DNA of 64,000 nt. It comes from Dactylorhiza incarnata (Eukaryota; Streptophyta; Magnoliopsida; Asparagales; Orchidaceae). Positions 42,960 through 53,749 of the stretch are shown piece by piece; the stretch's first letter is position 1, and the number at the start of each line of letters is the position of its first letter. Made by a program: the position numbers and the translations under genes. The stretch covers positions 10,062,001 to 10,126,000 of the forward strand of contig JAWHQI010000009.1 in the NCBI GenBank assembly GCA_033032865.1, given 5' to 3'. Under the pieces are notes generated by a model that was not told where the DNA came from, did no database searches, and was given only the letters and a program-made list of their open reading frames with translations.

Positions 42960-45944
42960 ATGGCAGGTGGATCTCACTCCACCCTGTCTCTGAGATCCAT
43001 CCTTGCGAAGGACAAGCTCAACGAGACAAACTTCCTTAACTGGTTTAGAAACCTGAGGATTGCCCTCAGGCAAGAGTGCAAGCTCTATATCTTGGAAGAG
43101 GAAGCCCCCACAGAACCAACCGAGAATGCTCCCCGAGCAGACAAAGATGCTTATAAGAAGTTTCAGGATGATACCCTATATGTTGAATGCCTCATGATTT
43201 CTACCATGAACTTTGAGCTTCAGAAGCAACATGAGAGCATGTGTGGTTATGAGATAATCGAGTAACTCAAGAAAATGTTCAAGGGACAAGCTCGGCAAGA
43301 GAGGTTAGACATATCCAAGGCATTATTTCAGTGCAAAATATGAGCTCGAGACCTATTAGGGACTCATGTACTCAATATGTTTGGGTATATTGAGAACCTT
43401 GAGAGACTGGATTTTCCCTTTTGTCAAGAGTTGGCTACTGATCTGATCCTGCAATTGTTGTCGAACAGTTATGAGCAGTTTGTCTTGAACTACAATATGA
43501 ATGAAATAGACAAGACACTGCCTGAGCTCCTTGGCATGTTGAGAATTATCGAGAACAACATGAAGAAGGCTAAGCCTGCTAGCCCCATACTGATGGTGCA
43601 TAAAGACAAGGGCAAGGGCAATGGATCAAAGAAGACGAAGATAAGATCTATGTCTTATCTTGCTCCCATGTCTTCAGCACTGAAAAAGAAAGGTCTAGCT
43701 AAGGAAGGGAAGTGCCACCACTACGGCAAGGCAGGGCATTGGAGGAGGAATTGTACCCTCTATATTGAGGATCTGCAGAAAAAGAAGGGAAGTGTGACTT
43801 CTGCTTCCAGTATTTTCATTATAGGAATAAACCTTTCTGCTCCTTCATCCTGGGTATTGGATACCAGAAGTGTTTCTCACATTTATACAAATGTGCAGGA
43901 ACTGGGAAGGAGAATAATGCTGGGTAAAGGAGAGGTAGACCTGCGCGTTGGAAATGGAGCAAGAGTTGTTGCCATTGCCGTAGGAGTTTACCATCTTTCT
44001 TTGCCCATTGGGCTTGTAATAGAACTTGATAACTATTATTTTGTTCCATCCATAACTCGAAATATTATATCCATTTCATGCCTTGACATGAAAGGTTTTT
44101 CATTTATAATTAAGAACAATTGTTGTTCAATTTTTATGAATGATGTTTGTTATGATGTAGCTCAATTATTTAATGGTTTATATGCTTTGAACTCAGACCA
44201 ACCGATCTATAATGTAGAAAATACTAAAAGGCTAAGAACAAATGACTTGAATCTTACTTATCTTTGGAATTGTTGTTTAGGCCATATAAATGAGAAATGC
44301 ATATCCAAGCTCCATAGAAATGGACTACTGGACTCATTTGATTATGAAACATTTAAGAGATGCGAGTTTTGCTTGTTAGGCAAAATGACTAAAGCCACTT
44401 TCACTGGTCATACTAAGAGAGCTGATGATCTTCTGTGTTTCAAACATAGTAATGTATGCAGACCCATGAGTTCTATGGCTAAAGGTGGGTTTCACTACTT
44501 CATTACATTTACTGATGATTTCAGTAAATACGGATACATGTTTCATATGAAGAACAAATCTGAATCCTTTGAAAAGTTCAAAGAGTTCCAAAATGAAGTA
44601 CGGAACCAACTAGGAAAAAATGATTAAGGCACTCTGATTTGATTAAGGTGGCGAATATTTGATTCAGGAGTTTCGTGATCATCTGAAAGGGTGTGGTATT
44701 GTATCACAGCTCACTCCACCTAGAACACCACAACATAATGGTGTTTCTGAGCGGAGGAATTGTACTTTGTTAGACATGATACGGTCGACGGTGAGTCATG
44801 CAGATTTACCCGTTTCCTTTTGGGGATTTGCTCTAGTGACCGTTGCTTTTACACTAAATCGAGTTTCGACAAAAATGGTTCAAAAGACACCATATGAGAT
44901 ATGGACTGGGAAGCGTCCTAGTGCGTCTTTCATTAAGAATTGGGTCTGTGAGGAATACGTGCGACGTCAAATGCCTGACAAGCTGGAACCCAAGTCAGAT
45001 AAGTGTTATCTTGTGGGATATCCTAGGGAAACCAATGGGTATTACTTCTACCTGCGATACGAGGGCAAAGTGTTTGTCGCAAGGAGTGACATTTTTCTAG
45101 AGAAAGAGTTTATTTCTACAAAGAACACCAAGGTAGAACTTGAAGAGGTTCAAGAATCACAAACAATGAATGAACTAGAATTGGAACCTGAGCAAGTACT
45201 ACAAACTGTTGTAGCTGGAGAAAATGCTCACGAAACACAAGTCCTACGTAAATCTAGTAGAACTAGAGAGCCCGAGAGATATGGATTTCTCATGTCTCAA
45301 ATAGGTAGTGTGTTGCTTATGGATCATGATGATGAGCCTGCAACCTACCGAGAGGCTACATGTGGAACAAACTCCGAGAAGTGGCTTGAGGCTATGAAAT
45401 CTGAAATAGACTCCATGTATGCAAACCAAGTTTGGACCTTGGTGGAACCACCTGAAGGGGTACGACCCATAGAGTGCAAATGAGTCTTCAAGAAGAATAC
45501 CGACATGGATGGGAATGTACAGACATTCAAAGGGTGACTGGTGGCTAAAGGTTTCAAGCAAATTCATGATGTTGACTATGATGAAACCTTTTCCCTGTTG
45601 TTATAGTTAAGTCCATCAGAATTCTACTTGCTATTGCTGCATATTATTACTACAAGATCTGGCAAATGGATGTCAAAATGGCTTTTCTTAATGGAAACCT
45701 CCTTGAGAAAGTGTATATGACACAACCGGAGAGTTTTGAATCTCCAAGTGAAGCCACTAAAATATGCAAAATGGATTGAAACAAGATTCTCGAAGTTGGA
45801 ATCTGTGTAATGATGAGAAAATCAAAGAATTTGATTTCATCAAAAATGAGGATGAACCTGGTGTTTACAAGAGGATTAGTGGGAGCATTATCGTATTCCT
45901 GATATTGTATGCGGATGACATACTGTTGATTGGGAATGACATTC
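42960..45944 (+). pseudogene. Copia element 1 gag-pol, broken
   Basis: Gag starts MAGGSHSTLSLRSILAKDKL (42960). A frame break near 43265 precedes the 416-codon stretch 43377-44627. It has a damaged knuckle (CHHYGKAGHWRRNC, second Cys replaced by Tyr, 43712), a protease motif VLDTRS in place of DTGS (about 43855), a GAG-pre-integrase segment with LWN-CCLGH in place of the usual LWH..LGH, and integrase residues FTDDFSKYGY. The first catalytic Asp is changed (HSNVCRPM). After a stop, 44659-45483 holds the integrase end (ERRNCTLLDMIRS) and the start of RT (KWLEAMKSEIDSMYANQVWTLV). RT decays after 45483 and a YADDILLIGND motif remains (about 45908). Several catalytic residues are gone, so it cannot be active. 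Confidence 0.87.
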
Positions 45945-47537
45945 TGTTGGGAAAAACACCCTTTGATTTATCTTACAAATTTCCTACAAGCGATTTCATG
46001 ATCTAGGATGTATTACCCATGATGTATAGAGAGGGTAATGTGGTCATTAGATGTCCTAGGATATTACACTCATACTAGAGTGTTAAGACCTGTCCAAAAT
46101 AAGTACAAAATCCAGTTGACTTAAACTTGTTGACGCAACTTCAAATGAAAGTCGAAGCAACTTCAAATACAAGAAGAAGTAACTCAGACTGAAGTCCAAG
46201 TCGACGTAACGTCAAGATGTACTCGACGCAGAAGACAGAGTCAGTCAAAGAAATCTTAGAAGTTGACGCAACTGCGACTTAAAGTCGACACAGAAATTGA
46301 AGTTCAAAGTCCAAGTCTTCAACTCGATGGATGCGTCGATAAGGATTCAACACAACGTCGATATCTGAGTTCAGTTCAAAGCTGAAGAGCAATTCGAAGC
46401 AGCTTCTATTAGAACTCGGAGGTGCGTCGATTAGAAGGAAAATGAATTCGACGCTACATCGAATACAGACAAAAATAGAACATTTTCTGTTGTCCTTTTC
46501 TGATGCTTTTCAGAAGGTATCCAAGGATATAATTCAAAGTCGAACGACTCATTTATTGCCAAGAATGGAATGAAGTACTCCATAGAGACAACAAAGACAT
46601 TCTTGGAAGTTATTTAAATTCAGATTGATGGGTCGTGAAAAGAAATAGAAAGAGATATTCAGTATGCAATGGACATTCCTTCTAAGCATAGAACAGAAGA
46701 GTAAACAAATTTAAACACTAATCGACATAGAATAAGTATACAGAGGAGGAAAGACAACACATGAAGTGATTTTATTCTATTCTGCTCTGGTCATCCTTAA
46801 GCTCTCTCGCTCAGTTACAACAAGGCGAACTTCTTTGTACAGGAAATTCATAGGCTCTGCTTATTCTTCTTCATTTAAAACAGGAAGCCATCAATAATAC
46901 AGAGAGATCATCAGGATCATAAGCGCATCACCCTTGCATTCTTTTATACCTTAAGCAAGGGTTCATTCAAAATAGATCCTGAAGAACACCAACAGAAGAG
47001 ACCTCTTTAACACTTCTTCTTCATTCATCTTTCTCCTTGTTTTATTCTGTAACTGTAGAAAGAGTTTTAAGAATCCCTCTCCAAAGGATTCAGTGGTTCT
47101 AAGAGTCTCCTTTCCAAAAGACTCAGTACTTGGTTCTAAGAGTCTCCTTATCAAAAGACTCAGTAGTTGGTTTTAAGAGTCTCCTTGTCAAAAGACTCAG
47201 TGGTTCTAAGAGTCTCCTTATCAAAAGTCTCAGTGGTTTTAAGAGTCTCCTTATCAGTAGACTCAGACACTATTTAGTGTATTCCTACCAAGGTGGTAGA
47301 AGAGTGGATGTACCCATATTTTGGGGAACCATGTAGATCTTGTCTCTTATGTGTTGTGCTTTTCTGTGCTGTCTCCTTTACTTTTTATGCACTCTATGAA
47401 TAATTTATTTTATGCTGGTTTTCAGATTGCATAGTCATTAGAAGTTTTGTATTGTGTGTGCATATTTTGTATAAAAGGTTTAAATCTCTATTCACCCCCT
47501 CTAAGGGAATACTCAGAGGTTACATTGTGCACTTTCA
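45945..47537 (+). repeat. 5' LTR of copia element 2
   Basis: TGTTGGGAAAAA to GTGCACTTTCA, 1,593 bp. At 46130-46450 it is rich in GACGCAACTT, TCGAAGCAACTTC, GTCGACGTAAC and TCGACGCAG motifs. At 47040-47270 AAGAGTCTCC / AAAAGACTCAGT repeats follow each other about every 32 bp. It inserted into the RT of copia element 1 (preceding 5 bp CATTC). Confidence 0.78.
47080..47275 (+). repeat. Short tandem repeat in the LTR of copia element 2
   Basis: Head-to-tail units TCTAAGAGTCTCC then TTATCAAAAGACTCAGT, about six copies with substitutions, downstream of the CGACGCAAC motif zone. Confidence 0.75.
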
Positions 47538-47633
47538 ATTGGTATCATATCTAGGTTTATCATAAAAAGGATGACACCTTGATCAAAAGATCTGCTCACT
47601 CATATTTTTATATTGTAAAATTATTTTTAGAAA

Positions 47634-50262
47634 ATGACTTCTAAGGACTATGCATCAACAAAACCACCAATGTGTAATCTAAACAAGTTTACACTTTGGA
47701 AGCCCAGAATAAAGTTATATATGAACTTTATTGACGAAGACATCTTTGATTTTATTATTTCAGGTCCCCCAGCACCAGTCAGACAAGATGCCAGTGGATC
47801 TGTGACACTGCAAGCTGTGCCTAGAGCTGAATGGACTGAAGCTGAAAAGAAGCAGAAGGCATGTGATGCCAAAACCATGAACATTCTGGTCTCTACAATG
47901 TCTGATGACATTTTCCAGAAGGTGGTTGACTGCAACTCAGCCAAAGATATCTGGAAATTCCCTTCCAGATTAGTTGACGGAAGCTCTGATGAAAGAAAGG
48001 ATAGAAAGTCCCTTCTCATATCCCAATATGAGAACTTTCAAAAGAAGGCCGAGGAAAGTGTTGCTGAAATGAATGAGAGATTCAACATTATTATTAATGA
48101 GCTAAAAAGTCTGGATAAGGAGATCTCTCTGACAGAAGTCAATGATAAGCTTCTCACGTGCTTCCCAAGCTCATGAGATTGAAGGATCTGGGCCATTAGA
48201 GAGTCCAGATTCCATATAGAGATCTCCACTGATGCTTTGCTTGGAAAGCTCAAGTCCTATGAGCTTCTACTAAAGAGCATGGTAGAGACAGAAGCTAAGG
48301 AGAAACTCTCAACTCCTAAGGAAAGGACAATTGCTTTTAAGGATGTTCAAGGAGAACCCTCCACTTGTGAGGAAGAGATGTTCAATCTCTTGGCCAGAAG
48401 ATTCAAAAGATGGGTCAAGACAGAAGATTCCAGAAGAAAGGAGAGGAGTTCAAGCAAACCAAGGTTTGAAAAAACTCCAAAGCAGGAAATAATCTGCTTT
48501 TCATGCAGAAAACCAGGGCATATTGCCCCTGAATGTCCAGAGGAACAGAGGCACAAAAGCAGCAACAAGAAGGAGAATAAGAAGAAATCCTTCAGGAAGA
48601 AGGATAAGAAAAATGGGAAAGATTTCATTGCTGAAACCTGGAGTGACACAGAGTCTGAGTCAAGTTCCTCTTCATCTGACAGTGATGAAGAGAGTGCAGC
48701 TGAAGAAGTCTGCTTAATGACTTTAGAAGATTCTACTGAAGAAAATCCGGTAACTATATTTGCTGAATTTGATTTCTCTTCAGAAGATTTTAAAGATTGT
48801 TTTAAAGATTTTTGTCAAGATTATATTAACAGCCAAAGGAACTTAACACACTCAAAGAAAAACTAGAAGACCTTAGGAAAGACAATCTGCATTTAGTTAA
48901 TTATGAATTAAGAAATCATATGTATAGAAAAGAAATAAAAATAGATATACTAACTGTTGAAAATTCTAACTTAAGAGAAGAACTTGCAAAGGCAAAAGCC
49001 TTTGAAGACTTTCTAAATGGGAGGAGTCAAAAACTTAAAGACATTACACAAAATCTCTCCATGAGATTTAAACACCTTGGCCTAGGAGTAGATCCATCCA
49101 CCATCACAATAATCACTAGCAAACTTGCCTGGGAAAACCCTATAGTATTCATTAGACCTAGTGCAAAACAAACTAATTACAACTTAGAATCTTGTAAAGA
49201 ATTGAATAACAACCCAAATAAAATCACTGTGCTCAATAGGGTAGATACAACTGATCAAACAGGAATTCTAGGTAAGCACCCCTTAGAGAATCCAATTAAA
49301 AATTACAATTTTTTTAATAAAAGGAATTATGCGTCGAATAGAACTCGACGCAGTTTTAAAGATGCGTCGAATGCAACTCAACAGAGTTCTGCATATGCGT
49401 TGACATCAACTCGAAGCAATTATGAGGGTACATTGAATTCTACTCAACACAACTAATATTCTGCATCGACTTACTATCGACGTAACTATGCAGACATGTC
49501 GAATTCCACTCGACGCAACTTTAAAGATGCGTCAATTTCTTCTCGAAGCAAGTTCCCAGTAAATAATTTTCAAACATCTAGACCTCTCTCTCTTATTCCG
49601 ACTTATATTCTGAGATGTTTTTGTTGTTCTAAAATTGGGCATAAAGCCAAACATTGCTGGCCTAATAAACCAGTTCTTCTTCACCTTAAGGGGTATACTG
49701 AAAGACCAACTTATTCCTTCATAACTCCATATGATGATAGAAGGAAGAGACCACAATAAGTGAGGGTCTATACTAATGTTTAATTTCATGTGCAGAAAGG
49801 AGACTGTTCTACCACAAACCAGCAGTGGTATCTGGACAGTAGATGCTACATGCATATGACTGGAGCAAAGTAGGTGCTGAAAAACTACAAGGCCAAGGAA
49901 GGCCCTAAGGTAATCTTTGGGAACTCCCACTCTGGTCAGACCAAAGGATATGGCGTGCTCAGGATTGGGGAAATCTCCTTCTTTAAGGTAGCTTATGTTG
50001 AAGGTCTTCAACATAATCTAATTAGTATTAGTCAATTATGTGATGGCGAATACAAAGTTATATTCACTAAGTCCTTATGTCATATAGTTAGCTCTATAAC
50101 AAACCCAATAGTATTTGGACTTAGAAAGGGTAAGGTCTATGTTGTTGATTTGAGTATGCTAAGTCAGAAGTTTATTTGTTTAACTCTCATCTAGAAAACA
50201 ATGAATTGTGGCATAAAAGACTTAGTTATCTGAATTTAAGACAACAGCTAAGCTATCCAAGC
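47634..50262 (+). pseudogene. Copia element 2 gag and protease, frameshifted
   Basis: ATG at 47634 (MTSKDYASTKPPMCNLNKF), open to 48176. A frame change leads to 48237-48866, with CCHC knuckle CFSCRKPGHIAPEC (48494-48535) and an acidic Ser-rich stretch. Then comes a Lys/Glu-rich segment with coiled-coil character (48850-49080), a repeat of NSTRRNFKDAS-like units (49325-49540) and a second knuckle CFCCSKIGHKAKHC (about 49615-49656). The protease motif is DSRC, not DSGC, near 49835, with a stop just after it. HNLISISQLCD and the GAG-pre-integrase start LWHKRLSYLNLRQ (about 50203-50262) follow. PBS ATTGGTATCATATC is at 47538. Integrase and RT are absent because of the truncation at 50366. Confidence 0.82.
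49325..49540 (+). repeat. Repeat inside gag carrying LTR-like motifs
   Basis: Three to four units of about 50-80 bp with AACTCGACGCA, TTTTAAAGATGCGTC, and TCTCGAAGCAA. The same CGACGCAACTT and TCGAAGCAA words form the array in this element's LTR (46130-46450). Confidence 0.7.
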
Positions 50263-50366
50263 TTAATCTAGTTAGAGGCTTACCAATTGGTGTTTAAGAA
50301 AGACCATTGATTTAAGAAAATCTACTTCTTACTTAGGGATTTGGAAATATGCAAAAGCAAAGAGAT

Positions 50367-52068
50367 TGATGATCTTTTCCAAACTATATCCGACGAAGGC
50401 AAGTGTACCTTATCCTCTATAATATAGGATATTTTAGAAATACCAAGGTTGTATTCCTCGGGGTGCGTTGATTAGTTCTACTTCGAGGAGGTCACTATTA
50501 TCTAATCTAATGATTTTTAAGGCTTTGTTTTACTTAACTAAAAGAGACAATTGCAAACTAAGAAGATTTAAATGATGATAAGAAGGATTAGTGCTCAATC
50601 TAAAATCACCTTGGAGTGAGAATAATCAAGAGAAGGAAAAATAATTCTAATTTCGTTTAAATAAACTACTTGACCGTGGAGGTTCCTGAAGCTTGAACAT
50701 GCCTCTCTTGAGGGAAATTCCCAACTAAGTTTAGGAAAAATCAACCGAATTCTTGTTCTATAATCGATTACCTAAAACTTTATTTACACTTTGAACCCCA
50801 CAATTTTATTTGACTCCAATCCGGGAGATTTACGTCATCCTCTCTCGAGGGGTGCGTGCAACTCTCTTTACCCTTGAGTGATCAATTCATACTTTGAGCC
50901 TCTCGGCTAACTAAGTAAGAAAACCTAAGCGAAAACCATATATCGAAAATATGGTCTCACTAATTAAAAATCAAGTGTAAATCAAGTATTTACAAAAAAA
51001 GGAAAAAGAGAGCTAGAAAATCATAACATGATTATCTCATCCTCGGATCATTTCGATCGAGCACTAATGAGAAATAGTTATTCACAGTTAAGGGGAAAAA
51101 GAGAGAAAGATAAAATTGCATGAAGGAAAAAATTGACTAAAGTAGAAAAAGAGAATGAAAGAGAGCAAAACAAAATTTTATTGAAATAAAAAACTATTAC
51201 AAGCTTTAAGAAGGATTACAATGCTAGAAATGAAAATATTACAAGCTTAAACTAGGCTATTGCAAGAAAGATAATTATTACATTGCTTGACATGAAGAGA
51301 GAGAGAACATCAAATGAGAAACATGAAAGAAGCATGAAAATGGACATTAACAACTCTAGCAGCACCTCCACCTCTCCAAATTTCTGAACCCTAGACTCAA
51401 GGAGATCCCCTGAATTTATATAAAAAATTTTCAAGTTACACACCCTCGGTCACGGGCGTAACCAAGGGCGTGTAATCACTGTTCATCTCAGCTGGGACAA
51501 CGACGTGGGTCTTGCGTGATGGCGCGACTGAAAAGGACATGTCACGGCCGTGACATTTGGGTCACGGGCGTGTACTTGGATGGCTTCATTTAATGCAGCG
51601 TGGGCTTGATTGTCGTGCGGCGACGAGCAAGGATCACACGGGAATGCCACGACTGTGACATTTGGGTCACCAGCGTGACTTGAGTCAACTTTGCACGACA
51701 TCTCCACGTCTCGACGGTAGCTCTTCTGGGAAGATCTTTATGTCTACACGCCCTTGGTCACGGGCATGACCCTTGGGTCACGGGTATGACTGAGGGCATG
51801 ACTTGATGTGGACAAGCTCAAACTGCGCGACATCAACTCTGGACAGGTATTATGATTACATGCCCTTGGTCACGGGCGTGAACTAGGGCGTGTAATGTAA
51901 TTTTTTCCTAAATTGTCCCAAAATTCTGCAAAAATATAAATAAGCTAAATTAGAATCAAATTTCATAATAGAACTAGTTATAAGCTAAAATTGACATGAA
52001 AAAGAAAATTTCATATTAAATAATTACTAAAATTTATACTAAAAAGGGCATATAAAAACTACTTATCA
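50367..52068 (-). repeat. 3' LTR of the Athila-like element
   Basis: TGATGATC...CTTATCA, 1,702 bp. Homologous throughout to 59426-61092 (for example GATTTACGTCATCCTCTCTC). The segment 51440-51900 is packed with CACGGGCGTG, GGTCACGGG and CCCTTGGTCACGGG motifs and their complements. Confidence 0.85.
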
Positions 52069-52120
52069 AATACCCCCATACTTGAGGTTTTGTTATTCTA
52101 GAGCAAAAGTATGAGACATA
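52069..52120 (-). promoter_or_regulatory. PPT and hairpin of the Athila-like element
   Basis: Minus strand: CTCAAGTATGGGGGTATT abuts the LTR, preceded by TTTTGCTCTAGAATAAC. This is the hairpin region equivalent to 5290-5308 and 61105-61130. Confidence 0.6.
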
Positions 52121-52473
52121 ATTCATAAGACATTCATATAATTTTTTAATTTTAAACTAAAATTTCATTTAGATCCAAAGTTAAGTTAAGAATAAATTCT
52201 AGGAGGAGTTAAGTCCTAAATTATGATGATGATTTGAAAAGAGGAGGAGTGTTTAGGCAAGGACTTCTCAAGATAATTAATTAGCAAACAAAATTTTAGA
52301 AATTATAAAACTAAATTAGATTAAAATTATGAGAACTCTATCTTAAAAGAAACTTAAGGAAAAGCAACCTACTAAAAATTTCTCTCTCCATAACTTAAAT
52401 TAAATCCTGATCAAAGATGTTGGCTAGGGGGGGGGGGGTTAGAAAGTTTGGAATAAGAAGAGATCTTTGAATG

Positions 52474-52712
52474 GAGGTGATGGATTTTATCCTCTCACCT
52501 CACTATTTTTTTCTTTGTATATGTTTAGGAGTAATGAATTTTATCCTCTTACTCCATGCCATATAATCTTTTAAAATTCTCTTCTAATAAAAACCCAAAA
52601 TGTATATGTTTAGGAGTAATGAATTTTATCCTCTTACTCCATGCCACATAATCTTTTAAATGATTTTGGGTGCATATGTTTAGGGAATAATGAATTTTAT
52701 CCTCTTATTCCC
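52474..52712 (-). other. Array of four stem-loops with an invariant 14-nt loop
   Basis: Plus-strand loop TGAATTTTATCCTC (TGGATTTTATCCTC in the first) is enclosed by different perfect stems: GAGGTGA/TCACCTC (52474-52501), GGAGTAA/TTACTCC (52528-52555 and 52613-52640) and GGGAATAA/TTATTCCC (52683-52712). Outer arms ATATG/CATAT or CATATG/CATATG flank the last three. Stems change in both strands together while the loop stays fixed. Three more copies are in 61486-61656. Confidence 0.8.
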
Positions 52713-53230
52713 ATGACATATGATCTTTTGAAACACTTTTTTATGCCATCAAAAAAGGGTGGGTAGGAAAAATTTCTAGCTTATAAATTGATTTATATTG
52801 AGAGCAAATTCTAGTAAATTTAAATTTCCTAAGATCTAAAAAGCAAGAGGAAAATATAATAAAAATCTAAAGAGCTTTAGCAAATATACTACAAAATGAA
52901 ACTATTTAAAATAAAAAGAGAAGTAATGCTAAGAAAGTCTTTAATCAAGCTCAAATCATAAAATGATTCTTAAAACAAGATTACCTAAAATTTAGGTTTA
53001 ACAAACTATGATGAACAAAAGTTTAGCCAATTAAAACCATAAAAATGCTTATAAATATACTCAACTAAATTTCTAAGAAATCATAAAAACAACAAGTATG
53101 GGCTTTATAAATTTTTTGGTTTTTTGTTCTAAGTTTTTCATATATTTTTTTGAATTTTTGATATTATCTTTTTTTTTTGAAATTTTGATAATAAAAGAAC
53201 GGAGACTAGTTGTAAACCTAACAAGTTTTT

Positions 53231-53326
53231 GTTAACTCTTGGACTTCCCGAGGGATACCCCATGAAGGGTTCTCAACGGTACTAGGAGTTGTGATGGGAT
53301 GATAGACGAAATGTCCCTTTCTAAGA
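53231..53326 (+). repeat. Shared 95-nt module inside the Athila-like element
   Basis: CTTGGACTTCCCGAGGG, CTCAACGGTACTAGGAG, TGTGATGGGATGATAG and CCCTTTCTAAG appear in the same order as in the Tekay-like LTR (26331-26425). The module is antisense to this element but sense in the Tekay-like LTR. Confidence 0.7.
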
Positions 53327-53449
53327 TTTAAATTTTCGATTATCTATTTTTTTTTTTTGAATTTTTGGGTTTTGAAAGTGCTTGAATAAAAGAAGAAATA
53401 AGAAAATAAATTTTTTTGAAATTTATTTCTAATTTAAAAACTACATTTT

Positions 53450-53501
53450 TTAAGAACTATTTACACCCCCATACTTAAAGTTAAACATTGTCCTCAATGT
53501 T
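53450..53501 (-). promoter_or_regulatory. AACATTG-AGGA-CAATGTT hairpin and internal G-tract
   Basis: Minus strand: seven-bp arms AACATTG and CAATGTT around AGGA, then TAACTTTAAGTATGGGGG. Copy C has GCATTG/CAATGC at the same place. The derivative at 62142-62176 has AATATTG/CAATGTT, which pairs if one G-U wobble is allowed. Confidence 0.6.
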
Positions 53502-53680
53502 TACACCTAACTATGAAGAAAACAAGAGAAAGAAAAAGAAAACAAAGTGCGAGACAAAGCAAAAAGGAATGCAAGATAAAAGAAGAAGGAAGAAGGGCTT
53601 CCCTGATTTTGAAGTTGCGGGGAAGCGGCGGTTACCTACAAAACATGTTAGAAGAAAAGGAAAAACAACAAAAAGATAAC

Positions 53681-53716
53681 TTTGGGGTGCCTCTCAAAAG
53701 TGCTTTGTTTAAGGCG
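53681..53716 (-). promoter_or_regulatory. Conserved motif immediately after pol
   Basis: Minus strand: GCCTTAAACAAAGCACTTT then TGAGAGGCACCCCAAAG. Same motif as in copies A, B and C. Confidence 0.6.
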
Positions 53717-53749
53717 TGTAGCTTGACCCAATTGGCGTTTACGTTATAG

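Larger units (their letters stand above)
40822..45944 (+). mobile_element. Copia element 1, 5' LTR to RT, truncated on the right
   Basis: A 5' LTR (40822-about 42096) is followed by an initiator-Met PBS, a non-coding leader (to 42959) and a gag-pol with many disruptions. It is cut at 45945 by the LTR of copia element 2, so RNase H and the 3' LTR are missing. Gene order gag-protease-integrase-RT defines Ty1/copia. Confidence 0.87.
45945..50366 (+). mobile_element. Copia element 2, Sirevirus-like, 5' half
   Basis: 5' LTR 45945-47537, PBS at 47538, gag with two zinc knuckles, then protease and the first residues of GAG-pre-integrase. It is cut at 50367 by the 3' LTR of the minus-strand Athila element. 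A long gag with coiled coil and two knuckles resembles the Sirevirus lineage. It is related to the short element 30132-34802 through its gag N terminus and LTR segments. Confidence 0.82.

Noticed and set aside
46006..46081. TGTTAAGACC at 46081 as the start of the copia element 2 LTR
   Set aside because: The RT homology of copia element 1 stops at 45944, exactly where TGTTGGGAAA begins, and the LTR length then agrees with related LTRs of about 1.6 kb.
53488..53749. Lys-rich open frames on the plus strand
   Set aside because: They overlap the conserved post-pol motif and the degraded end of the integrase on the other strand. Composition is driven by A-rich DNA.
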